Notes: generated by a model from the letters alone, not told the origin. A stretch of DNA of 64,000 bases from Sphingobacterium zeae (GCF_030818895.1 NZ_JAUTBA010000001.1:4092001-4156000); one strand, 5' to 3'; positions 1-9,324 are shown, counted from the first letter of the stretch. Numbers and translations: made by a program.

Positions 1-258
1 CGGGGTAAATCGCTTTACTATCTAGAGACGGAATATCGTCGTGATATTACAAGAGATGGCTTATTTGGATTTGTAGCGTTTATGAATTTTACCACTTTAA
101 ACGGGCCAAAGAATGCCATGTTTGAAGATTGGAATGTCGGTACCGGGGCTGGTGCGCGAATTAAGTTTAACAAAAATTCAGGCACCAACATCGGCATCGA
201 TTATGGAATTAGTAAGAACCACCGCGGCGTGAGACTTACCTTAGGAGAAGTGTTCTAA
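1..258 (+). CDS. C-terminal end of an outer-membrane beta-barrel protein (partial)
   Basis: The reading frame is open from the first base and ends with TAA at 256-258, giving the last 85 residues of a longer protein. Alternating hydrophobic and polar stretches, Gly-rich turns (GTGAGARIKF, NIGIDYG) and a terminal Phe (GEVF) are what the last strands of an outer-membrane barrel look like. The GxGAGxR...G.DYG pattern recalls Omp85/surface-antigen (D15) family C-termini. The start lies outside the window, so no POTRA or signal peptide can be checked. Confidence 0.6.
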   Translation, partial: RGKSLYYLETEYRRDITRDGLFGFVAFMNFTTLNGPKNAMFEDWNVGTGAGARIKFNKNSGTNIGIDYGISKNHRGVRLTLGEVF

Positions 259-261
259 CCC

Positions 262-1386
262 CTAACTCAAGTGATAACTTTGGTTTTTGAACTCCATTGA
301 AGTATAGTATTGATATTTTCTATTGTCCAGCGGATAATCCCAACAGCCCATGCGGTGATAGATTTCACCACCAAAGCCTGTTTTGAACCGATAAAGCCCA
401 TACATAGGATGTGAAAGATCTGCCTGTGGAGAGACGCCAAAGAAATCATATTCTGTACATCCTTTTTCTTTCGCAAGCTGCATTGCACGCCATTGCAGAG
501 CGTATGTTGCCATATAATTACGATTCCAGGACGCAGAGGCTCCATAAAGGTAAGTGCCGCGATTTGCGGCAATCACCAAAAACATAGCTGCCAAGGGCTG
601 ATTATCCACTTCTGCCACTAAAAGATACACATCAGCGGGCGATAACGTATCATTTGCCCTTGCAGAGAGAACAATCTTAAAATAATTGATATCATGTAAA
701 AAAAAGTTATTTCGATGTGCCGTCTGTCTATAAAGTTCGTACCAAATTTCTAGACTTTCCATTCCTAGAGAACGCACGCGCACCCCTTTCCTTTCTGCCA
801 GATTAATATTATATCTCGTCTTGGATTTCATATTTCCAAGCAACATATCCTCTTCCTTTTTAAGGTCCATAAAAATAGTATTGGAAGGAAGTATATCCGT
901 ATTTGCTTTATGAAAATTCCAGTTTTCTGTATTAAAGTTGAAACGCATCTCCTGAATACGTTTTTCGGGGACACCCAACCAGTTTCCATGAAGGTCATAA
1001 CAATCCTCCTCTTTAGCCCAATGAGACTCCCAAGATAGATCGTAGCGTATCATAATGCAATTTGGCGGCAGATGGGTACGCAAACTCTCCGATAACTGTT
1101 CCAAAAAATAACCTTGATTTTCGTCCGATGGTTCAATCTCAGGCCCATAGGGTACATAGGCGATGCTATGCTCTTGATCTATGGCCTGTATAATAATCAA
1201 TAAATCGCCAATAAAGTACGTATCGTCGTCAACCCCAACATAGAGATCAGATTGTTTCGACTTAAAGTTAAATGCCTTGGACTGTATGCCCTGCATTTTT
1301 TTTACTGCAGACCAATAAGCAGTCTGTTGAATAATACCTGTTTTATAAAGCCCACTGATTTCTTTGTCATTAATATCTGCTATCAT
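262..1386 (-). CDS. FemAB-like peptidyltransferase / GNAT-fold protein
   Basis: A 374-residue protein resembling the FemA/FemB (lipid II:glycine glycyltransferase) family, which uses aminoacyl-tRNA to add amino acids to peptidoglycan side chains. Visible signatures are MKSKTRYNINLAERKGV (residues about 185-201), YELYRQTAHRNNF, then a GNAT-like core with LAAMFLVIA, YLYGASAS and the terminal EYDFFGV segment typical of FemAB. Length fits the family. The ATG at 1386 opens the frame directly upstream of the conserved N-terminus. It converges on the barrel gene with a 3-nt gap. Peptidoglycans of this phylum usually lack interpeptide bridges, so the substrate is uncertain. Confidence 0.8.
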   Translation of the reverse strand: MIADINDKEISGLYKTGIIQQTAYWSAVKKMQGIQSKAFNFKSKQSDLYVGVDDDTYFIGDLLIIIQAIDQEHSIAYVPYGPEIEPSDENQGYFLEQLSESLRTHLPPNCIMIRYDLSWESHWAKEEDCYDLHGNWLGVPEKRIQEMRFNFNTENWNFHKANTDILPSNTIFMDLKKEEDMLLGNMKSKTRYNINLAERKGVRVRSLGMESLEIWYELYRQTAHRNNFFLHDINYFKIVLSARANDTLSPADVYLLVAEVDNQPLAAMFLVIAANRGTYLYGASASWNRNYMATYALQWRAMQLAKEKGCTEYDFFGVSPQADLSHPMYGLYRFKTGFGGEIYHRMGCWDYPLDNRKYQYYTSMEFKNQSYHLS

Positions 1387-1645
1387 GATATTTCTCCAAT
1401 TTTATTAGGTGTATTTTTTCAGATCCTTAAAAAAACATCGGTTTTTAAGCCCAAAAACGGCAAACATAACCAAAATGTATGGCTAAAAAGGTACTCATTT
1501 GTCACTTTGTTGTTAATTTCAGGCAATACAGAGAAATAGCTATTTAAAATGGCTATTTCACATATTTAAACTTAGAATAACCTCATTTGAATTGTTATTT
1601 TGATCTAAAATTTAAGATATTTGTAGCTTAACAATTCAGCACACG
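1387..1645. other. divergent intergenic region between femAB-like and polX-like genes
   Basis: About 260 AT-rich bases hold the start regions of two divergent genes. I see no RNA gene and no convincing small ORF. Confidence 0.4.
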
Positions 1646-3307
1646 ATGGACAATAAAGCGATTTCCAAAATTTTCAAATTATGCAGTCAATTGATGGAAT
1701 TGCACAATGAAAATCCTTTTCGAACAAAATCCATAGCGAGTGCCTCGTTTAAGTTGGACAAGCTGCCTTTTCGTATTGTTGAGGCGAGTCTCGAAGAATT
1801 GAGTGCGCAGCCCGGCATAGGAAAAAGCACCGCTGAAAAAGCAAAGGAAGTGGCTGCCACCGGAACTTTTAAAGAGCTTCAGACCCTTATGGAAAATACG
1901 CCATCCGGTATTGTTGAAATGTTAAACCTTAAGGGACTAGGTCCCAAAAAGATCGAGATTATTTGGAAGGAACTGGAGATCGAAAGTATAGGCGAGCTGC
2001 TTTATGCCTGTAACGAAAACCGTCTTGTTGAAGCGAAAGGATTTGGACTTAAAACCCAAGAAGACATCAAAAAATCCATTGAGTTTTCGATCTCCAACAA
2101 AGGATGGTTTTTATACGCAAAAGTACTTTCGTGGGCAGAACGCTTTTTAACTGATCTTAAATCGCATTTTCCGGCTTCCCTATTGTCTTTCACAGGTGAT
2201 TTTAGAAGAAAATGCGAAATTTTGAGTACTGTAGATCTGTTGATTTCTGAGCATATCGATAGCGTAGAGAAATTTTTAGGGGCATATACCTTAGTGGAAA
2301 AAACAGAAAACTCCATAGAATTAACCGATGATCTGGGATTTACTTTCAAAGTCTTCAGTAGCAATATCAATGATTTTTATCGTGACCTGATTCTTAGCAC
2401 CGGATCTAACGCACACCTGGATCTCCTATTTAATATACTTCCAGACCTCCCTTCACTTTCCAGTGAAGAAGCAATTTACCGCAACTTGGGTTTGGATTAT
2501 ATCGAACCCGAACTCCGTGAAGGATTGAATGAAATAGAACAGGCCCGAAATCACAGCCTACCAAAACTAATCCAATACAGGGATCTCAGAGGCACACTTC
2601 ATAATCACTCTACGTATAGCGACGGTGTACATAGTCTCGAGCAGATGGCCCTACATTGTAAAGATGTTTTAGGACTCGAATATTTGGGAATCTGTGATCA
2701 CTCGAAAACGGCAGTTTACGCTAACGGATTATCCATCGAAAGATTAGAAGAACAATGGAAGGAGATTACTGCATTAAATGAAAAATTGGCGCCATTCAAG
2801 ATCTTCCGCGGGATTGAATCCGATATTCTAGGTGATGGCTCATTAGACTACCCTGATGAGATACTGGCAAAATTCGATTTTGTTGTTGCTTCCGTTCACT
2901 CCAATCTAAAAATGGATGAAGAAAAAGCAACCGCCAGGCTAATTAAAGCGATCGAAAATCCATACACAACAATATTAGGACATCCTACTGGAAGGCTATT
3001 GTTAAGTAGAGCGGGCTATCCATTGGATTTTAAAAAAATCATCAATGCCTGTGCTGCAAATGGAGTTGTGATTGAGATAAATGCCAATCCTTTACGCCTG
3101 GATCTTGACTGGAGATGGCACCGTTATGCCGTAGAAAAAGGAGTACTGCTATCCGTGAATCCGGATGCCCATCGTACGGAGGGGCTACAAGACATGCAGT
3201 ATGGTGTGTTAGTCGCTCAAAAAGGTGGTCTTAAAGCAAATAACTGCCTGAACACATATTCTTTAGATGACATCACGGTGTATTTCAACAAGAAAAAACA
3301 GCGCTAG
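1646..3307 (+). CDS. PolX-type protein: helix-hairpin-helix, degenerate polymerase domain, intact PHP domain
   Basis: A 553-residue protein with the layout of bacterial PolX: N-terminal HhH/8-kDa region (PGIGKSTAEKA; LKGLGPKKI), a family X polymerase core, and a C-terminal PHP phosphoesterase domain from about residue 315. The PHP metal ligands are all visible: HNH at 319-321, the Asp of TYSDG, CDH, RGIESD, ASVHSN, LGHPTGR and NPDAH. The polymerase site is not intact: where PolX has GSxRR...DxD this protein has GDFRR...TVD, so the first Asp is Thr195, and the third catalytic Asp position reads GFTFK (Thr233). It is therefore likely a 3'-5' exonuclease or phosphoesterase without polymerase activity. 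ybaK follows 3 nt after the stop. Confidence 0.85.
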   Translation: MDNKAISKIFKLCSQLMELHNENPFRTKSIASASFKLDKLPFRIVEASLEELSAQPGIGKSTAEKAKEVAATGTFKELQTLMENTPSGIVEMLNLKGLGPKKIEIIWKELEIESIGELLYACNENRLVEAKGFGLKTQEDIKKSIEFSISNKGWFLYAKVLSWAERFLTDLKSHFPASLLSFTGDFRRKCEILSTVDLLISEHIDSVEKFLGAYTLVEKTENSIELTDDLGFTFKVFSSNINDFYRDLILSTGSNAHLDLLFNILPDLPSLSSEEAIYRNLGLDYIEPELREGLNEIEQARNHSLPKLIQYRDLRGTLHNHSTYSDGVHSLEQMALHCKDVLGLEYLGICDHSKTAVYANGLSIERLEEQWKEITALNEKLAPFKIFRGIESDILGDGSLDYPDEILAKFDFVVASVHSNLKMDEEKATARLIKAIENPYTTILGHPTGRLLLSRAGYPLDFKKIINACAANGVVIEINANPLRLDLDWRWHRYAVEKGVLLSVNPDAHRTEGLQDMQYGVLVAQKGGLKANNCLNTYSLDDITVYFNKKKQR

Positions 3308-3310
3308 TGT

Positions 3311-3787
3311 ATGTCCAGTAAAACAAATGCCGTTCGCCTGTTGGACACCGCTGGAATAAGTTATGAACTACGAGAATACGAAGTTGATGAGCAGGACGTC
3401 AGTGCCGAGCATGTTGCCGAAACCTTAGGTTTATCACTTGAAACATTATACAAGACTTTGGTTCTAAAAGGAAACAAAGACCCTTATATTGTGGCTGTCA
3501 TCCCTGGCAACGCGCATCTTGATTTAAAAAAAATAGCAAAAGCTTCAGGCAATAAAAATTGTGAGATGCTTCCCATGAAAGATCTCTTATCGGTCACGGG
3601 CTATATTCGCGGAGGCTGCTCTCCCATTGCAATGAAAAAGCAATTTCCAACATTCATTGAAGAAGCCGCTCAACTAGAAAACCATATTTCAGTCAGCGCA
3701 GGAAAAAGAGGTCTTCAGATGGTATTAAATCCGCTGGATCTCGCTCGTATTGTTCATGCCCACTGGGCGGATCTGATTAGTTTATAA
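3311..3787 (+). CDS. ybaK: Cys-tRNA(Pro) deacylase, YbaK/EbsC family
   Basis: The 158-residue protein matches YbaK, a free-standing editing protein that hydrolyses mischarged Cys-tRNA(Pro). LYKTLVLKG carries the key Lys (K48), followed by PYIVAVIPGNAHLDLKK, a GYIRGGCSPIAMKK loop and a C-terminal VSAGKRGLQM...P segment. Length is standard (about 155-160). It starts 3 nt after the PolX-like stop codon, so the two are probably cotranscribed, although no functional link is obvious. Confidence 0.9.
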   Translation: MSSKTNAVRLLDTAGISYELREYEVDEQDVSAEHVAETLGLSLETLYKTLVLKGNKDPYIVAVIPGNAHLDLKKIAKASGNKNCEMLPMKDLLSVTGYIRGGCSPIAMKKQFPTFIEEAAQLENHISVSAGKRGLQMVLNPLDLARIVHAHWADLISL

Positions 3788-3792
3788 TAGGC

Positions 3793-4560
3793 TTACTTTT
3801 TACGCCCGTATAATAGTATGCGTTTGAAAGAGTAAATAGCCGGAAATTTTGAAAAATGTTTATTGATTCGAGTTTTGAACTCATCAATAAACAGTACCTT
3901 CTTATCATCTGCTAATCGTTCGATATAGGGAATCAAAGCTGAGCCTGCAATGAAGTTGTAAAGCGTATCGGCATCAGTAGCAATCAAAGGATACACACGG
4001 AGCGAAAGATCCAATTGATCCAAGCCATTTTCAAACAGCAGCTGTGCATAAGCATCAATATCCAATACTGCCGATGACCTATTCCAATCATTTAGATATT
4101 TACGAAAAGATTCCTCGTTCCCCAGTTCAAATAAAATCTTATTTAAGATATTTTCTGGCTGATAAGGCATCTGTACCGCTAATTGCCCACCGGCATTTAA
4201 CTTGGAAATTAGTTGAGGGAAAAGAACCTGATGATCTTCCAGCCATTGTAAGGCGGCATTGCTAAAAATTAGATCCCAGGTCCTTGGCTCAGCAAGGAAT
4301 TTTTCGACTGAACTTTGTCTAAATTTTAAACTTTCAGTTTCAAGCCGATGGCTTTCAGAAAGCATTTCTGCTGAAGAATCTATCCCAAGAAAATTTGCTT
4401 CAGCGAATTTTTTACTTAGAATTGCTGTTTGTTCGCCGGTACCGCAGCCCAAATCTACAGCATGCAGTACGGTATCTCCAACGATAAGTTCGGCCAAATC
4501 ATAAAATGGTTTAAAACGAATATCTTTAAATTGATTATAGTTGTCCGGATTCCAAGGCAT
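3793..4560 (-). CDS. tam: SAM-dependent methyltransferase, trans-aconitate methyltransferase-like
   Basis: Starting at the ATG at 4560, the protein has 255 residues and begins MPWNPDNYNQF, as in E. coli Tam (about 252 residues). The SAM-binding motif is VDLGCGTGEQT, followed by FLGIDSSAEML, DLIFSNAALQWL and LAVQMPYQPEN, all Tam hallmarks. The frame stays open upstream to 4644, but that extension runs into the lplA 3' end and is not conserved, so I chose 4560. Tam methylates trans-aconitate, an inhibitor of aconitase. The stop faces the ybaK stop with a 5-nt gap. Confidence 0.8.
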   Translation of the reverse strand: MPWNPDNYNQFKDIRFKPFYDLAELIVGDTVLHAVDLGCGTGEQTAILSKKFAEANFLGIDSSAEMLSESHRLETESLKFRQSSVEKFLAEPRTWDLIFSNAALQWLEDHQVLFPQLISKLNAGGQLAVQMPYQPENILNKILFELGNEESFRKYLNDWNRSSAVLDIDAYAQLLFENGLDQLDLSLRVYPLIATDADTLYNFIAGSALIPYIERLADDKKVLFIDEFKTRINKHFSKFPAIYSFKRILLYGRKK

Positions 4561-4600
4561 ATTCTTTTTTATTATACCCCATAGGGCAATACAACATTTT

Positions 4601-5584
4601 CTATTTAAACAAAGTAAGAATTTCAGCAGCATCGACCTGACCAAAATAAGCCGTTAGATCGACGGATTGTAAAAATAGATCAATCTCCTCCAATTCATGC
4701 TTTTTTCCAACCAATAAACTTTCGATTTCATGGATCGATTTGGAAGCAAAAAAATCTCCAAAAATTTTAGCGCCTTCAATATATCCTTTGTGTACATCCA
4801 AGTGTAATTCGATAAATCCCGCAGGAATCTTAATTGCTTTTTTTAAATTGTAATTTGGAGAAAAACCAAAATTCCAATCCCAGGTTTCGTACTTTTCTTT
4901 GATCAGCTTTTCAATATTTTCAACATCCAGAGGAGAAAACGTGCTCATTTTAGCTTCGGGGTTCTTCAGTTTCATTTCCTCAAGGAGCAATTCTTTAAAA
5001 TGAGCGGTTGTGAAGCCACTGGGCAAATATCCAATTAAATTCGTTACGCGTGCGCGATTAGATTTTACAGCTTTATCTACAAACTTCAACGGATTGACTT
5101 TCAAAGCATCACTTAGCACTTGCATCTGTGAATCGATCAATATCGTCCCATGTTGAATCATTTTGCCATTTTTGGCCAGTTTAGCATTTCCGCTAAATTT
5201 TTTCCCGTCGACCAACAGGTCATTTCTTCCTTCTAATTTTGCGGGTATATCCAATTTCTTCAATAGTGAAACGACTGGCTGGGTAAAGGTTGAAAAATCC
5301 ATAAAATCATAATTTCCCAATAAAGTATGAAAGGAAAAATTAAGATTTCCAGCATCATGATAAACAGCACCTCCTCCCGACATCCGCCTGACAACTTTGA
5401 TATTATTCTTATTGACGTAATCAAGATTTATTTCCGCTAGGGTATTTTGGAATTTACCGATTATAATTGAGGGCGCATTTATATAGAGCAAGAAGATATC
5501 CTCTTTGGGGTATTTACCCAATAAATATTCCTCGGAAGCGATGTTAAAATAAGGATTGTCGGAAGGAGAATCTATAATCAGCAT
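4601..5584 (-). CDS. lplA: lipoate--protein ligase
   Basis: A 327-residue protein that attaches lipoate to E2 and H-protein subunits using ATP. Diagnostic segments: the N-terminal YFNIASEEYLL, VRRMSGGGAVYHD (the lipoyl-AMP pocket), GNLNFSF, GRNDLLVDGKKFSGNA and HGTILID, then a C-terminal accessory domain of about 80 residues. Length matches LplA. It lies upstream of tam with a 40-nt gap and 111 nt downstream of the ATP-grasp gene, so an operon with either neighbour is possible but unproven. Confidence 0.92.
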   Translation of the reverse strand: MLIIDSPSDNPYFNIASEEYLLGKYPKEDIFLLYINAPSIIIGKFQNTLAEINLDYVNKNNIKVVRRMSGGGAVYHDAGNLNFSFHTLLGNYDFMDFSTFTQPVVSLLKKLDIPAKLEGRNDLLVDGKKFSGNAKLAKNGKMIQHGTILIDSQMQVLSDALKVNPLKFVDKAVKSNRARVTNLIGYLPSGFTTAHFKELLLEEMKLKNPEAKMSTFSPLDVENIEKLIKEKYETWDWNFGFSPNYNLKKAIKIPAGFIELHLDVHKGYIEGAKIFGDFFASKSIHEIESLLVGKKHELEEIDLFLQSVDLTAYFGQVDAAEILTLFK

Positions 5585-5695
5585 ATTTTTCTTTTTTCAA
5601 AAATAACAAGAATTTAATCGAGGTAATTCATTTCAAATTCATAATTATCTCAAACAAATCTAACAATACTCCCTTAGACTGTTCATACAACCAAT

Positions 5696-6709
5696 TTATT
5701 TAAGTGATACTTTTTTATTGATTGCAACCTTTTCCTTTAGTTTATTAATAATAAACCCTGAAAAATCCTCCTTTAAAATTTCTTCCGCCTGACATAAAGC
5801 ACCTGGACTAAATACATTAATTTCCATAATACGGTTACCTACCACATCCAGACCAACAAAATACATTCCATCCCGGATCAATTTGTCTTTTATTTTTTCA
5901 ACCATCCCCAATAGTTCCGCTGAAATAACGGCACTTTGCGTCGTTGCTCCTTGATGTACATTACTACGGATCTCATCGCCCTGTTGTACTCGATGGACAG
6001 CAGCAAATTTACCATTGATTAAAATAGGCTCTCCATTTAGCAAAAAGAACCTTATGTCACCATGTGCAGCTTCCGGAAGGTATTCTTGACCTATTACATA
6101 ACCATCTCGCGCTATAGCCTCTACGGTCTGTTTAAGATTTTGCTGATTGTCTTTATTGATCAAAAACACATTTTTGCCACCCGAACCTTTTAAAGGTTTC
6201 AAAATTATTAGCCTGTTCTGTTGTTCAAAAAATCGTACCACATCCGCATAATTTCGTGTTACAATGGTTTTAGGTCGAATAGATTCATCAAACTCTTCTA
6301 AATACAACTTATTACTGGCTCTACCAAGACTATCTGGATCGTTAATGACCAATACTCCTTTCGCTTTTAGGAAAGATGCAAATTGCAGTGCTGAAGCTGC
6401 CGCCCAAGGTCTGCTTACCATATCCAATACTGGATCAAATCGTTGCCAAACTACGTCCATCTCCTCCAACGACATTTTAGTTTTTTCTGTTTCTCGCAAT
6501 ACCTCCATGAAACGGTCAGCAGATGTCAGCATCTGGTTAGGCATTACTTTTCGCACATGGGCAGCAATGTATGCCGACTCATAGTAAAAATCGGCCAAGC
6601 CAATATAATAAACTTCATGTCCCATTTGATGGGCCTTCAATGCCAAAAGAGTGGTCGTAAAACGCGCAGTTTCTTTGTGGGTTTGGTTGATCACGAATGC
6701 TATCTTCAT
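5696..6709 (-). CDS. ATP-grasp ligase, glutathione-synthetase-like
   Basis: A 337-residue protein starting at the ATG at 6709 (an upstream in-frame TTG at 6715 is less likely). The N-terminus KIAFVINQTHKE and NDPDSLGRASNKLYL resemble GshB. ATP-grasp elements follow: IILKPLKGSGGKNVF (lysine plus Gly-rich loop), the hinge region IGQEYLPEA, DIRFFLLNGEPI, and the metal-binding end GLDVVGNRIMEINVFSPG. A glutathione synthetase normally sits beside gshA, which is absent here. It is instead the last gene of a tight operon with a QEGLA/DUF1704 metallopeptidase (13-nt gap) and an N-formylglutamate amidohydrolase homologue, so a carboxylate-amine ligase acting on another peptide or protein is more plausible. 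Confidence 0.8.
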   Translation of the reverse strand: MKIAFVINQTHKETARFTTTLLALKAHQMGHEVYYIGLADFYYESAYIAAHVRKVMPNQMLTSADRFMEVLRETEKTKMSLEEMDVVWQRFDPVLDMVSRPWAAASALQFASFLKAKGVLVINDPDSLGRASNKLYLEEFDESIRPKTIVTRNYADVVRFFEQQNRLIILKPLKGSGGKNVFLINKDNQQNLKQTVEAIARDGYVIGQEYLPEAAHGDIRFFLLNGEPILINGKFAAVHRVQQGDEIRSNVHQGATTQSAVISAELLGMVEKIKDKLIRDGMYFVGLDVVGNRIMEINVFSPGALCQAEEILKEDFSGFIINKLKEKVAINKKVSLK

Positions 6710-6722
6710 ATACAAAATTCGA

Positions 6723-8555
6723 TTATTGAATCATTTGGAATATTCCATTATGTTTTTTAAGATTTAACAAAGCATCCTTATACGGAGCCGTTAAGTATCT
6801 TGGGGTTAAAATTGGAGACTTCAAGACCCCTTTTAAAGTGAGTTCTTCAACAATTGGTATATAATCTTCACGGATTTTGCCCATAGTTAAAAGTGCAACT
6901 TCCCTTCCGCTTTTGATATAATTGGTCAATTCTATTAAGCCACTCAAGTACAATGCATCTTTTGTAAGCCCACCACTTCTATAGACTCGCATTGTCATCT
7001 GGAAAGCAGTTTCGTGCAAAAATTGATACTTGTCTACTAAAAGCGAGAATGTGTCAATAAATGAGTTGCCTTGCTGCATATGATGGACAGCAATAACTCT
7101 TCCCGCCAGGATACGTAATCTATTATTAGTCAGCCCTCCGACTAAATATTCGGCGAGTACAGCGAGACCTTCCTGAAGTTTTTCATAACCAGGAACTCCT
7201 AATCTAAAAAGGCTGAAAGGTTGTTGTTTTCCATTATAGTAAGTGACGATATGTGTGCCAACTTCATGCTGTATGAGTGCCTTTACCCTATTGCGTGGTA
7301 AACTATATTGTTTACTTATATTGAGCACGCCTTGATTAACCATCACGCCGTAGATGTCATCGCGAAGTCTTACTGTAGTTCCAAAGTTTGGATCTTGGCT
7401 GTTCAAATAATCCAATTCCTCCTGGGCCAGTTTGGCGAATTCCTCGGCATAAACAATGTCTTCCTCTTTTGTCCTCACTTCTCGATTAGTTGTGGTGATC
7501 GTTAGGATCGCTTGTGCTTTTTCCAATAATTTTTCATTAACTGTACCAAAAACCTGCATACTTCCTAGCAAAAACCCTTCTTTTCCACGTTCACTCAGCA
7601 TTGTCATCATTTGGTCTAGCTCTTTTCGTTTATCACGAAATAAATAGGCCATGGAGGGATCAAATAAATCTTCTATATGCAAATTATAAAGATTCCTTTT
7701 GATAATATCTGGATCGATAGGCATAGGTCTATAATGAAACACTGGTGTTTTTCGATAATTACCTTTCTTAAATTGTTGCCAGGCATCGTAAGAATTTGTA
7801 GGAGTAATCAACAGCAGAAAATCAAACCTTTGGCTTTCTCGAGCCAATTTCTGATCAATTTCCCATGCTAAAGGAAGCATTTTTTTGGGCTGGCTTATTT
7901 TAAATGCAGTAGGTTTCGATAATGTGTGTATACGGATGAATTCAAAAAATGTTTTGGACAAGCTTCTAGATATAGCTTCACGGAAATGGCGAAGATCGAT
8001 TGGTAAAATTTGTTGATCTATGCCTAATAGATACTTAGGTTTTACCTCAAGCCCGATGTAAAATATATTTGTATTCAGATTATCCAATTGTATACTTGAC
8101 GGCGAAAGACTCTGCGTTGCATTCGTTTTTGAATCCGTAAGTATTTCTACTTTGGAAATTGACTCTTCAGTGGTCAGTTGCCTTCCTAAATATTGAGCAA
8201 TAGACTGCACGTTTTTACGGGCAATATGGATTAGAATATCTTCTTCCTGCGCCGGATCTGATGCCCAGGCTTCGATGATCAGACAAGCACCAAACTCCTC
8301 TACCAGTTTATTTAGTATTGGGGCAATCCATTCGGAAACGTTCATCTGTGGATCTCTTACTTTAAAATAAGCCGGCTCTGACTTCACCAACTCTGCAAGC
8401 ATGGGATCTGGGCTCAAAAACTGTTGGTATAAAAATAGATAAGGAACAACTTGATTGAACACCAATTTATTTTTTGACGGAATCTGCACATGAAAAACTT
8501 CCTTATTTTTGATCATTTTTAAGATGCCAGCGAGTTGTTTCACATTATCTTTCAT
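6723..8555 (-). CDS. QEGLA-motif zincin-like metallopeptidase (DUF1704/MATCAP family)
   Basis: A 610-residue protein containing both family signatures: a metallopeptidase-type HEVGTH at residues 430-435 and QEGLA at 461-465. In databases the family is often called flavohemoglobin expression-modulating QEGLA motif protein. Eukaryotic relatives (MATCAP/TMCP) are carboxypeptidases that remove the C-terminal tyrosine of tubulin; bacterial members have no established substrate. The start is the ATG at 8555, which overlaps the preceding amidohydrolase by 11 nt; the upstream TTG at 8561 is less likely. The overlap and the 13-nt gap to the ATP-grasp gene make a three-gene operon. No signal peptide, so a cytoplasmic location is expected. 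Confidence 0.85.
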   Translation of the reverse strand: MKDNVKQLAGILKMIKNKEVFHVQIPSKNKLVFNQVVPYLFLYQQFLSPDPMLAELVKSEPAYFKVRDPQMNVSEWIAPILNKLVEEFGACLIIEAWASDPAQEEDILIHIARKNVQSIAQYLGRQLTTEESISKVEILTDSKTNATQSLSPSSIQLDNLNTNIFYIGLEVKPKYLLGIDQQILPIDLRHFREAISRSLSKTFFEFIRIHTLSKPTAFKISQPKKMLPLAWEIDQKLARESQRFDFLLLITPTNSYDAWQQFKKGNYRKTPVFHYRPMPIDPDIIKRNLYNLHIEDLFDPSMAYLFRDKRKELDQMMTMLSERGKEGFLLGSMQVFGTVNEKLLEKAQAILTITTTNREVRTKEEDIVYAEEFAKLAQEELDYLNSQDPNFGTTVRLRDDIYGVMVNQGVLNISKQYSLPRNRVKALIQHEVGTHIVTYYNGKQQPFSLFRLGVPGYEKLQEGLAVLAEYLVGGLTNNRLRILAGRVIAVHHMQQGNSFIDTFSLLVDKYQFLHETAFQMTMRVYRSGGLTKDALYLSGLIELTNYIKSGREVALLTMGKIREDYIPIVEELTLKGVLKSPILTPRYLTAPYKDALLNLKKHNGIFQMIQ

Positions 8556-9324
8556 AGGCAAAATAATTTTCCAATGTCTCTATACTTTGCAAGAGAAGTT
8601 GCTTATACTCCTGTAGTTTTTGTGGAAAAACTTCCCCAGTCCATTCATCCATAAAATCCTTCCTAAATTCGATCGAAAAAATACATCCTTTATCTCCAAA
8701 CTTACTATTCAAATACGCAGAAAGAAAACCACCTTTAAACTTCACATTCTCACGCACATCATACACTAGTCCATCTTTTCCACTCTGTAAAACTTTTAAT
8801 AATTGGTCAGTCAATTGTCTCCATTTTTGGTGATTATGCTGCGTCCCTAAATTGATTTGTGGATCGGCAGCACTGTTCACAATTGCGTCAGGTCCCTCGC
8901 GACGCATGTTGTAGCTATGGATATCATAGATGACAAAATAACCATAACGATCAATAGTATATTGGATTTGCTCACATACGTCTGCATATACACGGTCATA
9001 AATCGCATATAACTCATTGATCTGCAGCTGCGGCAATGCTTCTTTCCATACACGCAAGCCCCAAGATTGCTCAGGTGTAAGATAGACAGCATCTTCTCGC
9101 TTTCGGTTCAAATCCAATTGAAATCTAGACGTCCCAGACACAAACCTATTGAAAGGTAGTTCCGCCAAAATGGCTGTATAAGGATCCTCCTCCCGTAATC
9201 GTTCCTCTTCGGAAATATTAAAATTGACTAGGATATTATCGTCGACGTGATGACCATCATGTATTGCAAAAGCCCAAAATGGACTTTCATTATTTTCAAA
9301 TTGATAACGGTATGTTAGTGACAT
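8545..9324 (-). CDS. N-formylglutamate amidohydrolase family protein
   Basis: A 259-residue protein of the HutG-like amidohydrolase family. Zinc-site candidates are the IHDGHH segment near the N-terminus, an Arg-rich middle (GTSRFQLDLNR) and YDIHSYN, matching the family's D-R-N-R and HS motifs. The family cleaves N-formylglutamate in histidine degradation or deformylates related compounds. No hut genes are nearby; it is instead the first gene of the operon with the QEGLA metallopeptidase and the ATP-grasp ligase, so the real substrate may be an N-acyl or gamma-glutamyl-type conjugate. Confidence 0.85.
   Translation of the reverse strand: MSLTYRYQFENNESPFWAFAIHDGHHVDDNILVNFNISEEERLREEDPYTAILAELPFNRFVSGTSRFQLDLNRKREDAVYLTPEQSWGLRVWKEALPQLQINELYAIYDRVYADVCEQIQYTIDRYGYFVIYDIHSYNMRREGPDAIVNSAADPQINLGTQHNHQKWRQLTDQLLKVLQSGKDGLVYDVRENVKFKGGFLSAYLNSKFGDKGCIFSIEFRKDFMDEWTGEVFPQKLQEYKQLLLQSIETLENYFAYER

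Noticed and set aside
5696..6709. ATP-grasp gene as ordinary glutathione synthetase
   Set aside because: The fold fits, but there is no gshA partner nearby and the operon context points to another substrate; kept as family-level annotation only.
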